A DNA stretch of 64,000 nt, taken from positions 248,001 through 312,000 of the forward strand of contig PGZJ01000002.1 of NCBI GenBank assembly GCA_002840055.1, written 5' to 3'. This stretch comes from Gammaproteobacteria bacterium HGW-Gammaproteobacteria-11 (GTDB lineage Bacteria; Pseudomonadota; Gammaproteobacteria; Pseudomonadales; Pseudomonadaceae). The translations under genes were made by a program, and so were the position numbers. Shown here in pieces: positions 1 through 7,515 of the stretch (the first letter of the stretch is position 1; every line of letters begins with the position of its first letter). The notes beneath the pieces were generated by a model. That model was not told the DNA's origin. It saw only the letters and a list, made by a program, of their open reading frames with translations, and ran no database searches.

Positions 1-84
1 AATCAGTTCCTTGCCAAGCTCTCCGGCCCCCAACAACATTACCCGGGTAGCGTTTTCCGAACCGGGCGTTCCAATTCTGGCCAT
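1..84 (-). CDS. purT: Formate-dependent phosphoribosylglycinamide formyltransferase PurT, N-terminal fragment
   Basis: Only the first 28 codons lie in the window; the frame stays open to the left edge. The protein starts MARIGTPGSENATRVMLLG followed by GAGELGKEL, which is the characteristic PurT N-terminus (variable start, then the glycine-rich turn of the first ATP-grasp subdomain). PurT uses formate and ATP to formylate GAR in purine synthesis, a folate-independent alternative to PurN. The ATG at 84 is the natural start. The DUF1289 gene lies 12 bases upstream on the same strand. Confidence 0.85.
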   Translation of the reverse strand, partial: MARIGTPGSENATRVMLLGAGELGKELI

Positions 85-96
85 GACGTGCTTCCT

Positions 97-294
97 TTAA
101 TCGGTTGTTGGCGAAAACCACAGGCCCTGCTCGCGCGCCCGCTCCTCACAGCGGCGCAGGACCTCAGCACGCTGCACCTCGGTCATGCGGCTCCACAGGG
201 TAATTTCCGCACCTGTGCGCTGGCAGCCGGTGCAGATATCCTGATCGTCCAGCGCACAGACGCCGATACAGGGCGAGCGCAACGGAGCGGACAT
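97..294 (-). CDS. DUF1289 domain small cysteine-rich protein
   Basis: A 65-residue protein with the DUF1289 cysteine pattern SPCIGVC...CTGC near its N-terminus, followed by a short helical region with WSRMTEVQRAEVLRRCEER. The four cysteines could bind a metal or an Fe-S cluster; the function of the family is not established. It overlaps by one base the stop of the upstream gamma carbonic anhydrase-like gene and ends 12 bases before purT, so the three probably share a transcript. Length and motif order are typical of the family. Confidence 0.85.
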   Translation of the reverse strand: MSAPLRSPCIGVCALDDQDICTGCQRTGAEITLWSRMTEVQRAEVLRRCEERAREQGLWFSPTTD

Positions 295-818
295 CAGTCT
301 TCCTGCACCTTGAGATCGCGGCGATAACGTGCAGCATTGTGCACATAATGCGCGGCGCTGGCCTCAAGCATTTTCTTCTGCTGCTCGGTCAGTTCACGGA
401 CCACCTTGCAGGGCGAGCCGACCACCAGCGAACCATCGGGTATTTCCTTGCCCTCCGGCACCAGGGCATTGGCGCCGATGATGCAATGCTTGCCAATCTT
501 CGCGCCGTTGAGCACCACAGCATTGATGCCGATCAGGCTGTAGTCGCCCACGTTACAGCCATGCAGCATGGCGTTATGGCCAACGGTCACGCCCTTGCCC
601 AGGGTCAGCGGATAACCCATGTCGGTATGCATCACCGCCCCGTCCTGAACATTGCTGTGCTCGCCGATATGGATCAGCTCATTGTCACCGCGCAGCACCG
701 CGCCAAACCAGACATTGGCACCGGCATCCAGACGCACCTTGCCAATCACCGCTGCCGAGTCGGCAATCCAGGCGTCATCGGCCATCTGTACACGATCTTG
801 TCCCAGGCTGTACTTCAT
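294..818 (-). CDS. Gamma-class carbonic anhydrase family protein (YrdA/PaaY-like)
   Basis: A 174-residue left-handed beta-helix protein. It shows the repeated hexapeptide pattern typical of bacterial transferases and gamma carbonic anhydrases ([20 protein letters not shown], then [37 protein letters not shown]). The histidines in VQDGAVMH and GHNAMLH sit where gamma carbonic anhydrases bind their metal. Relatives are called YrdA or CaiE/PaaY-like; whether this one hydrates CO2 is unknown. Its ATG overlaps the stop of the upstream Nudix gene (ATGA), which indicates translational coupling. Confidence 0.85.
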   Translation of the reverse strand: MKYSLGQDRVQMADDAWIADSAAVIGKVRLDAGANVWFGAVLRGDNELIHIGEHSNVQDGAVMHTDMGYPLTLGKGVTVGHNAMLHGCNVGDYSLIGINAVVLNGAKIGKHCIIGANALVPEGKEIPDGSLVVGSPCKVVRELTEQQKKMLEASAAHYVHNAARYRRDLKVQED

Positions 819-1423
819 TTCAGCTCCTGTTGGCGTTCTTGGTCATAGGGGGTGTGCAACTCAATACCGGCATCAAAGGCCAGATTGACAAATTCGACCA
901 GCATCAAGGCGGTCAACCCCCAGATCTTGTGGCCGTCAAAACGGTAACTGGGCACGTACCAGCTGCGCCCCTGATAGTCGATACGGTGGGTCATCTCGCG
1001 CCGGTCTTCAAGGAAAAAGCTGACCGGCACCCGGAATACGGTTTCAATTTCACCACTGTTGGGCGCCAGATCGAAGACGTCCGGCACCAGACCGACAAAG
1101 GGAGTGACCTTGATCCCGTAGCGCGAGACCAGCGAACTCATGGGACCGATGACCTCTACCAGCTCCGGTAGCAGGCCGATTTCTTCATGGGTTTCACGCA
1201 GGGCGGTATAGCGCAGATCCACATCACCGGGGTCACGCCGACCACCGGGAAAAGCCACTTCGCCCGAGTGGGTCGACAGTCGCCGCGAGCGCACTGTGAG
1301 GATAATTTCCGGACGCTCGTGCACGCTGGTGACCGGGATCAGTACCCCGGCCTCCGGCAGGCCCGGCGCATCCACAGGCCGCGGCCTGAACTCACCCACC
1401 CGCATGCGCATTTGATCCAGCAT
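815..1423 (-). CDS. CoA pyrophosphatase-type Nudix hydrolase (NudL-like)
   Basis: A protein of about 202 residues. It has an extended Nudix box, [18 protein letters not shown] followed by THEEIGL, preceded by the GEVAFPGG element of CoA-pyrophosphatase family members. These enzymes cleave CoA and its derivatives to 3',5'-ADP and phosphopantetheine. An upstream GTG at 1465 is possible, but the ATG at 1423 follows an AGAGG ribosome-binding site by 7-8 bases and gives the family's usual length ([12 protein letters not shown]...). It is divergent from the next Nudix gene and coupled to the downstream carbonic anhydrase-like gene. Confidence 0.82.
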   Translation of the reverse strand: MLDQMRMRVGEFRPRPVDAPGLPEAGVLIPVTSVHERPEIILTVRSRRLSTHSGEVAFPGGRRDPGDVDLRYTALRETHEEIGLLPELVEVIGPMSSLVSRYGIKVTPFVGLVPDVFDLAPNSGEIETVFRVPVSFFLEDRREMTHRIDYQGRSWYVPSYRFDGHKIWGLTALMLVEFVNLAFDAGIELHTPYDQERQQELK

Positions 1424-1545
1424 GCAGAGTACCTCTGAGGTTTTTCCCCATGATGTCATGATCACTTACGCAGAACCAGTTGCCCGGTTGGCAAATGCCA
1501 CGCAAGATAGTCAAAAATAGTTATCCGAATGAGACGTCATAAGCC

Positions 1546-2103
1546 ATGAAGTTCTGCAGCCAGTGTGGGCAACCGGTGATCCAGCGCATCCCGGAGGGCG
1601 ACAGCCGCAGCCGGTTTGTCTGCAACCACTGTGACACCGTGCATTACCAGAATCCGCGTATCGTTGCCGGCTGTCTGGTCGTGCATGAACACCAGGTACT
1701 GTTGTGCCGCCGCGCCATTGAGCCGCGCCGTGGATTCTGGACCTTGCCCGCCGGCTATATGGAAAACGGTGAAACCACCGAAGAGGCGGCCCTGCGCGAA
1801 ACCTGGGAAGAAGCCCAGGCCAGGGTCAGCGGCCAGCACCTGTACATGCTCTACAACCTGCCGCATATCAATCAGGTGTACATGTTCTTTCATGGCCAAC
1901 TGGTTGACGGGCAATTTGCTGCCGGCGAGGAAAGCCTGGAGGTGCGGCTGTTCGACGAGGCCGATATCCCCTGGGATGAGCTGGCCTTTCCTACCGTGGG
2001 CGAGACGCTCAAGCACTTTTTCGAGGATCGGCAACAGAACCACTTCCCGATCCATGTGAAGGATATCCGTTACAACCCGGCCCGACGGCGTCAACCCGAG
2101 TGA
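1546..2103 (+). CDS. Zinc-ribbon Nudix hydrolase (NudC/ADP-ribose pyrophosphatase-like)
   Basis: A 185-residue protein. Its N-terminal zinc ribbon has CSQCG at residues 4-8 and CNHC near residue 27. A Nudix domain follows with the box GYMENGETTEEAALRETWEE. This arrangement is found in NUDIX proteins related to NADH pyrophosphatase, but the chain is shorter than classical NudC. Predicted role: housecleaning hydrolysis of a nucleoside diphosphate derivative; the substrate cannot be told. Its stop codon overlaps the ATG of the L,D-transpeptidase gene (ATGA at 2100). Confidence 0.83.
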   Translation: MKFCSQCGQPVIQRIPEGDSRSRFVCNHCDTVHYQNPRIVAGCLVVHEHQVLLCRRAIEPRRGFWTLPAGYMENGETTEEAALRETWEEAQARVSGQHLYMLYNLPHINQVYMFFHGQLVDGQFAAGEESLEVRLFDEADIPWDELAFPTVGETLKHFFEDRQQNHFPIHVKDIRYNPARRRQPE

Positions 2104-2585
2104 TGCGCGCAAGCCTGTGCCTGCTGCTGTGCCTGCTGGCCGGCCCACTGCTGGCTGACCCGCCCATAGACCAGTTGCTGATCCACAAGCATGAACGCCG
2201 ACTTGAGGTCATCAGCAACGGGCAGGTGATCCGCACATACCGCGTGGCCCTCGGCCGGCAACCCCTTGGCCACAAGCAGGAGCGCGGCGATCAGCGCACC
2301 CCCGAGGGCATCTATACCATTGACTGGCGCCAGCGCAGCGAACAGTTCAACCTCAGCCTGCACCTGGATTATCCGAATCTCAAGGACCGCATCAGCGCCT
2401 ATGAGCGCGGCGTGGACCCGGGTGGCATGATCATGATCCATGGCACGCCGATTGATGAGGAGTACCCGGAGTGGTTCTTCAAGGGTCTGGACTGGACCAA
2501 CGGCTGCATCGCCCTGACCAATGCCGAGATGCGTGAACTCTGGGATCTGGTGCCAGACGGTACGCTGGTGGAAATCCGTCCCTGA
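2100..2585 (+). CDS. Secreted L,D-transpeptidase (YkuD/ErfK family)
   Basis: A 161-residue protein with a cleavable signal peptide (MRASLCLLLCLLAGPLLADP) and a YkuD catalytic domain. The active-site signature is visible: the histidine in MIMIHGTP and, about 20 residues later, DWTNGCIALTNAEM with the catalytic cysteine. Such periplasmic enzymes make 3-3 peptidoglycan cross-links or attach proteins to the wall. There is no LysM or other wall-binding domain. It is translationally coupled to the upstream Nudix gene and convergent with the NIF3-like gene, whose stop is one base away. Confidence 0.87.
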   Translation: MMRASLCLLLCLLAGPLLADPPIDQLLIHKHERRLEVISNGQVIRTYRVALGRQPLGHKQERGDQRTPEGIYTIDWRQRSEQFNLSLHLDYPNLKDRISAYERGVDPGGMIMIHGTPIDEEYPEWFFKGLDWTNGCIALTNAEMRELWDLVPDGTLVEIRP

Positions 2586-2586
2586 A

Positions 2587-2916
2587 TCAGCCCGGCGGCA
2601 AATCCGCCAGGGCAAACACCGGCCAGCAATCATAAGCGGGTTCTTCATAGGGATGGGCAGCAATCAATGCCTTGACCGCTGCCCGTATGACCCGGTTGCT
2701 GCAGACCAGTTCGACCCGCACCTCGTCAACCCGGGTCAGCTCACCGAGCTGGCCAATAAAGGCCTGACTGCCCGGCAAGGGGCGGAACTGGCCCTGCCCT
2801 GCGACCTGCCAGCAACAGTGTTCATAATCACCAATGCGCCCGGCACCGGTGGCAAAGACTGCCTCCTTGACCGACTCAAGATGGCTCGCGGGTACGTAAA
2901 AACACAGCTTGTACAT
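2587..2916 (-). CDS. NIF3/YqfO-type small protein
   Basis: A 109-residue protein that corresponds to the inserted PII/CutA-like domain of YqfO/NIF3 proteins, here free-standing. It opens MYKLCFYVPASHLESVKEAVF and contains GAGRIGDYEHCCWQ and the terminal HPYEEPAYDCWP motif. It probably forms trimers and binds a small ligand or metal; no activity is established. This single-domain form is common next to cell-wall and Nudix genes in Pseudomonas. A separate full-length NIF3-like protein without this insert is encoded at 39.5-40.3 kb. Confidence 0.8.
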   Translation of the reverse strand: MYKLCFYVPASHLESVKEAVFATGAGRIGDYEHCCWQVAGQGQFRPLPGSQAFIGQLGELTRVDEVRVELVCSNRVIRAAVKALIAAHPYEEPAYDCWPVFALADLPPG

Positions 2917-3103
2917 GCCCCTATACCTCAGCAGTCGCCTGCGGCAGTCCCGGTGACGACCGTTTGGCGAATCAGATTACGTCGCTTGTGCGGGCAGCCA
3001 GCGGTGAACAGGGTGTCGTTGTGGACCTCACCGGGCCGACCGTCAGTCAGCAAAACCTAGACACCATCGCCTAAATTCATGTGATCTTGATGACAACAAC
3101 ACC

Positions 3104-3967
3104 TCAGCCCGACAACTTGGCTGCTTGCTGCGCAGCACGGAAGAGCGCCACGTGCTTTTCAACCTGCGGTTTGTCACACGCCAGACACAGGCTGGGCTTG
3201 CCCTTGCCGGTCAGCATCACCATGCTGTCACCACCACAGCCTTTACAGTAGCCGATGCCACTGTCTTTCAGGGCATAGTAAGGTGCAAACCAGCGGCAGG
3301 TTGTGTCCGGCAAGCGGGCCGACAACCAGGCATACTCCTGGTAGGGCAAGCGCCCGCCAAGCCCCAGCTCTCGCAGCCCGGTCAGACTGGCAAGGGGTCG
3401 CAGGGAATCGACCTGGGCGGTATCAATATACAGCTCTGAGAGCCAGGTCATGGTCGCAAAGGGTTCCAGACTGCCTATGGTCTGCCGCGACCACATGCTG
3501 CCGGTCACCGCCAGGCTCTGCAGTTTGCGCAGCTTGGCCAAAGGCGCAAAGTCGCTGATGCGTTTGAGGTTTTCGATCTCCAGCACACGCAGTTCGCTCA
3601 ATTGCGACAGCGGCTCAACGGACTCAACCTGGGTCGAGCTGCCCAGCGACAGTGCTGTCAATTGCTGCAGTGAGGCGATGGCGTCAAGACGCTGGATGCC
3701 ACTCCACTTGATCTGCAACACCTGCAATTGCTTCAGGCTGCAGGCGGCATCAAACAACGGCTGACTGACCCGGCACCAGAGTCTGAGCCGCTTGAGATGC
3801 TGCAACTCAGGCAGCCTGGCAATCCAGGCCTTGATCAGCTTTTTCTTCTCCGCCTCGGTCAGATCGCCCAGATCCCAATCCAGACTCAGTACATCACTGC
3901 CATCGTAGTCCTGCGGCGCAACGATGGATCTTGGCCAATGACGGCTGTGAAACGGGTTGTCATTCAT
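3104..3967 (-). CDS. Leucine-rich-repeat protein with C-terminal zinc-ribbon-like cysteines
   Basis: A 287-residue soluble protein without a signal peptide. Residues of about 55-220 form leucine-rich repeats of 20-24 residues (LPELQHLKRLRLWC, SLKQLQVLQIKWSGI, SLQQLTALSLGSS, QLSELRVLEIENL, TGLRELGLGG). The C-terminus carries two cysteine pairs, CKGCGGD and CLACDKP, likely a zinc ribbon. LRR domains generally bind proteins; the partner is unknown. The ATG at 3967 overlaps the stop of the upstream kinase-like gene (ATGA), so the two are co-translated. The leader of this gene is the 79-bp repeat at 3973-4051. Confidence 0.65.
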   Translation of the reverse strand: MNDNPFHSRHWPRSIVAPQDYDGSDVLSLDWDLGDLTEAEKKKLIKAWIARLPELQHLKRLRLWCRVSQPLFDAACSLKQLQVLQIKWSGIQRLDAIASLQQLTALSLGSSTQVESVEPLSQLSELRVLEIENLKRISDFAPLAKLRKLQSLAVTGSMWSRQTIGSLEPFATMTWLSELYIDTAQVDSLRPLASLTGLRELGLGGRLPYQEYAWLSARLPDTTCRWFAPYYALKDSGIGYCKGCGGDSMVMLTGKGKPSLCLACDKPQVEKHVALFRAAQQAAKLSG

Positions 3968-4668
3968 CTGACTGAAGTCCGGTTGAACAATCTGATCAAG
4001 CGCCTGCGCGGTTCAGCGCGGTGCAGTATGAACGGCGATAAAACATCATTGTTGTCGACCACCATAGTCGCACGACTGAAGGGCGCACAAGCTCGTATAT
4101 AGTGCTTTTGTCCCTGGCAATAACGCCAGTTGAGGTGCGTAAAACGATCAGCAGGGCCGCCATCGCGCTGTCTCATTCGGGCGATTGAGCGATCAAAACG
4201 CACATCCAGGAATACCGTGATGTCCCAATAACCGCGTAACTCCGGTCGTTGGGCAAAAATACCATCGAATAGCAGAATAGCCCCTGCAACCGCTTGCTGC
4301 GGCGCACTGGTTATCGGTGAATCACTTCGGTGATCAAACAGAGCCTGGGTCCACTGCCCCGACCCTCCGGGCGATAGCGGCTCAAGCACGGCGGTTTTCA
4401 GCCCACAGTAATCGTATGAGTCGAGATAAAAACCCTCGGCAGAAAAACGTCCACGCCGGTAACGCACTGAACGCGGATTATGAAAACCGTCAACCGAAAC
4501 ACGGATAACAGTCCGACCTGAAGCGCTCAGCGCACGGCCCAAGGCATCGGCAAATACCGTCTTGCCCGCCCCATCTACGCCATCGACAGCAACGCGGGTA
4601 ACAAAGGCGCTTGGCTTATCGCTGATGACCTTGGCAATACGCGCCATCAGACGCGTCATCTCATTCAT
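3964..4668 (-). CDS. Uridine-kinase-like P-loop phosphotransferase
   Basis: About 234 residues. Walker A is GVDGAGKTVFADAL near residue 34. It is followed by VIRVSVDGFHNP, the substrate-binding strand of the uridine kinase/phosphoribulokinase fold, then LLFDGIFAQRPEL (Walker B region) and the lid R-rich stretch RSIARMRQRD. The frame is open to 4875, but the ATG at 4668 follows a GAGGGA ribosome-binding site and gives the normal length. The substrate is not determined. The last 26 codons (from about VLSPFILHRAEP) are encoded by a 79-bp element repeated at 9981-10059, so the native C-terminus appears to have been replaced. Confidence 0.72.
   Translation of the reverse strand: MNEMTRLMARIAKVISDKPSAFVTRVAVDGVDGAGKTVFADALGRALSASGRTVIRVSVDGFHNPRSVRYRRGRFSAEGFYLDSYDYCGLKTAVLEPLSPGGSGQWTQALFDHRSDSPITSAPQQAVAGAILLFDGIFAQRPELRGYWDITVFLDVRFDRSIARMRQRDGGPADRFTHLNWRYCQGQKHYIRACAPFSRATMVVDNNDVLSPFILHRAEPRRRLIRLFNRTSVR
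3973..4051. repeat. 79-bp dispersed repeat, copy 1
   Basis: This block matches 9981-10059 with three substitutions in 79 positions (TTGAAC versus TTGCAC and GATCAAG versus GATCGGG). It begins TGAAGTCCGGTTG and ends AAACATCATTG. Copy 1 encodes the C-terminus of the kinase-like gene and lies 5 bases upstream of the LRR start codon. Both copies lie immediately upstream of a minus-strand start codon. A short imperfect dyad (GCGCGGTTCAGCGCGG) is inside it. No transposase is near. Confidence 0.85.
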
Positions 4669-5083
4669 TTGCGGCAATCCCTCGCACACACAGACATTCA
4701 AACTCAGCGTTTGCTTGAAAGCACATAAGCCCCAACAAGCAAGGCAGACCTTGCTCGGCACGAGCCTGCATGTCGCTGCCCGACTGTCAGGCCAGGTCGC
4801 TGATTGCGTGTGAGAGTAGCATTTAACAGTCTGTTTTGCCGTTCCAAACAGGTGATTACTTGGGCTAAACGTCACCCACCGCCCAGTGCTCCGACAACGC
4901 CCAGGCCTGTCTTGCGAGGACTGCTTTTTGCCAAAAGGAGACTGGGTAGCCCATACTAACTGCCTACTGGCGAGCAGTCAGTGTCACTAGAAGTGTTGCA
5001 GGATCGCTTCAGATTCAACAAGCAACCATTCCTCTAACCTGCCTGACGTAACGGCAGACCCTCTGCTAGGGAGCATACGACCC
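4669..5083. other. Divergent intergenic region, kinase-like gene / BCCT transporter
   Basis: A 415-bp stretch between two divergent starts. No convincing gene is present; the frame continuing upstream of the kinase-like gene is rich in cysteine and lacks family similarity. It must hold the promoters of both flanking genes, but I see no clear -35/-10 pair. An AGGGAG ribosome-binding site lies about 10 bases before the BCCT ATG at 5084. Confidence 0.5.
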
Positions 5084-6748
5084 ATGGGCAACGACCCGAC
5101 CAAAGCGGTTACCGCCGATCCGCATCAGGATGCTGGCCCACCGATACCGGCCCCGTCCGGAGAAACCAACCTGATCGATACTGACTACGTCATCGGCCAG
5201 GACAACATCAAAGGGCAGTTTTCCATTTCACTGGATATCCACGGCAAGGTCTTCAGTATTTCTGCCATCACCATTTTGTTGTTCGTGGTATTAACATTGG
5301 CCCTGCAGAATGAAGTGGAGCCGCTCTTTTCAGCCGTGCGTGGCTGGCTGACAGCCAATCTGGCCTGGTTTTTTATCAGTGCAGCGAATATTTTCGTGCT
5401 GCTTTGCCTGGCGCTGATCGTGTCCCCATTGGGTAAGGTACGTCTGGGCGGAATGGAGGCGGTTCCTGATCATTCCTACCTTGGCTGGTTCTCCATGTTG
5501 TTTGCAGCAGGTATGGGTATCGGCCTGATGTTCTATGGTGTCGCCGAGCCCATGGGCCACTTTTCAGCCGCCATGGGTGGTACCAACATCGGTGAAGCGG
5601 GCATACGCACCGACTGGTCACCGCTGGCCGGTGCCGAAGGCGATGCCGCAGCCGCCGCGCGCCTGGGCATGGCGGCGACGATTTTCCACTGGGGTCTGCA
5701 TCCCTGGGCTATCTATGCCATTGTGGCGCTGGCATTGGCACTGTTCACCTTCAACAAGGGCCTGCCGCTGAGTATCCGGTCAATCTTTTATCCGCTGCTG
5801 GGTGAGCGCGTATGGGGTTGGCCGGGGCATGTCATTGATATTCTAGCTGTCTTTGCCACCCTCTTTGGTCTGGCCACCTCACTCGGCCTTGGCGCTCAGC
5901 AGGCCGCCGGCGGGATCAGTTACCTGTTTGGCATCGGCGGCGGTGACACCAGCATGGTATTGCTGATCATCGGCATCACGCTGATTGCCTTACTATCCGT
6001 TCTTGCCGGGCTGGAAAAAGGCGTGAAAGTCCTCTCGCAAATCAACATGGCTCTGGCCATTTTGCTGTTGCTGTTTGTCATTCTGGTAGGACCTACGTTA
6101 GCTATCTTAACCGGCTTTTTCAGCAATCTAGGCGCTTACCTAGAGTACCTGCCCGCGTTATCCAATCCTATTGGCCGTGAAGACGCCAACTTCAGTCAAG
6201 GCTGGACAGCCTTTTACTGGGCCTGGTGGATCAGTTGGTCGCCCTTCGTTGGCATGTTTATCGCCCGGGTCAGTCGTGGTCGTACCGTGCGCGAGTTTCT
6301 AATTGCCGTGCTGCTGGTGCCCTCGCTGGTATCCGTGTTGTGGATGACGACCTTTGGGGGTACCGCAATCAGCCAATTGCTCGGTGGGTTTGCCGGGGTC
6401 CAGGAGGCAGCCCTGGAAATTCAACTCTTTGCCATGCTCGCTGAACTGCCCTTGGCGGAAATCACCTCCTTTATCGGTATCATTCTGGTGATCGTGTTCT
6501 TTGTCACCTCATCCGATTCCGGTTCCTTGGTTATTGATACCATCACAGCCGGTGGCAAGGTCAACGCTCCCGTACCGCAACGGGTTTTCTGGGTGCTGAT
6601 CGAAGGGATCATTGCCATTGCCCTGCTGCTGGGTGGCGGTCTGGTCGCATTGCAAGCCATGGCCGTTTCGACCGGGCTGCCCTTTACTCTGGTTTTGCTG
6701 GTGGGCTGCATTGCCATCGTCAAAGGGCTCATGAGCGAGCCACGCTGA
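5084..6748 (+). CDS. BCCT-family betaine/choline/carnitine transporter
   Basis: A 554-residue inner-membrane transporter with 12 hydrophobic segments. Family signatures are GMGIGLMFYGVAEPMGHF (TM3), the Trp-rich segment WAWWISWSPFVGMFIARVSRGR (TM8 and following loop) and VTSSDSGSLVIDT. BCCT carriers import quaternary ammonium osmolytes with Na+ or H+. The N-terminal extension of about 55 residues is polar, but the C-terminus ends soon after TM12, so the long osmosensing tail of BetP/BetT is absent. It is a single gene with an AGGGAG ribosome-binding site. The exact substrate is not predictable from sequence. Confidence 0.88.
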   Translation: MGNDPTKAVTADPHQDAGPPIPAPSGETNLIDTDYVIGQDNIKGQFSISLDIHGKVFSISAITILLFVVLTLALQNEVEPLFSAVRGWLTANLAWFFISAANIFVLLCLALIVSPLGKVRLGGMEAVPDHSYLGWFSMLFAAGMGIGLMFYGVAEPMGHFSAAMGGTNIGEAGIRTDWSPLAGAEGDAAAAARLGMAATIFHWGLHPWAIYAIVALALALFTFNKGLPLSIRSIFYPLLGERVWGWPGHVIDILAVFATLFGLATSLGLGAQQAAGGISYLFGIGGGDTSMVLLIIGITLIALLSVLAGLEKGVKVLSQINMALAILLLLFVILVGPTLAILTGFFSNLGAYLEYLPALSNPIGREDANFSQGWTAFYWAWWISWSPFVGMFIARVSRGRTVREFLIAVLLVPSLVSVLWMTTFGGTAISQLLGGFAGVQEAALEIQLFAMLAELPLAEITSFIGIILVIVFFVTSSDSGSLVIDTITAGGKVNAPVPQRVFWVLIEGIIAIALLLGGGLVALQAMAVSTGLPFTLVLLVGCIAIVKGLMSEPR

Positions 6749-6767
6749 ACTGAGGTTAATGTGTAAC

Positions 6768-6796
6768 GGGGCAGTCAGGCCAACTCAGGCTGCCCC
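6768..6796. terminator. Possible bidirectional hairpin between convergent genes
   Basis: Stem GGGGCAG (6768-6774) and CTGCCCC (6790-6796) with a 15-base loop, located between the stop codons of the convergent BCCT and exonuclease genes. There is no clear T-tract on either side, so intrinsic termination is uncertain. Confidence 0.35.
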
Positions 6797-6804
6797 CTTG
6801 GCCT

Positions 6805-7515
6805 TCAGCGCCAGTAATGGCTGACCGGGCGAGAGGCATCAATGTGCCTGCAGCGTTGCGCTTGCAACAGTTCGGCGGTGGCAATCGCATCAGTAAGTGC
6901 GTGATGTGGCTGGTAGGCCGGCAAATGATAGCGCGCACGGCAATCAGCCAGTCGCAGTGACACCGGGCGTTTGGCACGCCACCAACCAAACCAGCGCCGG
7001 GACTCTCGAGGGTACAACCGAGCTTCCAACAGCATGGTATCGAGCAGCGGAAAGTACAGCGCCTGGCCCAGGAGCTGCTTGACAGCATGACCAAGAAACT
7101 CACGCTCGACCGGGTGGTAATGGACCAGTGCCACCTTGCCCTTCAACTGTTTCAGCAGCTCAGGCAGTACCTCGACCAAGGGCGGAGCATCTCGCACTTC
7201 GCTGTGGGTAATACGGTGCAAGGGAATGCTGTCGATATTCAGATGCCGCGGACGCACAACCTGATACCAGCTCTCACCGCATCGCACGCTTTGCGCATTA
7301 CAGCTGACCAAGCCAATGCTGACGATGGCATCCCGGGTCGGATTCAAGCCCGTGGTCTCAATGTCCAGCGACACCAGTGGTACGTCCGCCAGGGGCGTAT
7401 CAGGCGACAAGTCAAAGGCGCGGTAATAATCTGCCAACGCCCGCTGCCCCCGTTGCTCGGCATACGCCGCATGGTCTGCCATCAAACGTGGCCAATCCGT
7501 TAGACCGTGAGTCAC
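6805..7515 (-). CDS. DEDD-family 3'-5' exonuclease (DnaQ-like)
   Basis: A 236-residue protein of the DNA polymerase III epsilon exonuclease superfamily. Exo I is PLVSLDIETTGLNPTRD (DxE), exo II lies around ALVHYHPVEREFLGHAV, and exo III is HHALTDAIATAELL (H...D). It is not the replicative DnaQ: the chain ends soon after exo III and lacks the clamp-binding and alpha-binding regions. The GTG start at 7515 overlaps the stop of the upstream cNMP/CBS gene by four bases. This pair is a known association in Pseudomonas-type genomes; the biological role is not established. Confidence 0.82.
   Translation of the reverse strand: MTHGLTDWPRLMADHAAYAEQRGQRALADYYRAFDLSPDTPLADVPLVSLDIETTGLNPTRDAIVSIGLVSCNAQSVRCGESWYQVVRPRHLNIDSIPLHRITHSEVRDAPPLVEVLPELLKQLKGKVALVHYHPVEREFLGHAVKQLLGQALYFPLLDTMLLEARLYPRESRRWFGWWRAKRPVSLRLADCRARYHLPAYQPHHALTDAIATAELLQAQRCRHIDASRPVSHYWR

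Noticed and set aside
4669-4875. N-terminal extension of the kinase-like gene
   Set aside because: The extra 69 residues are Cys/Ser-rich without family similarity, whereas ATG 4668 has a ribosome-binding site.
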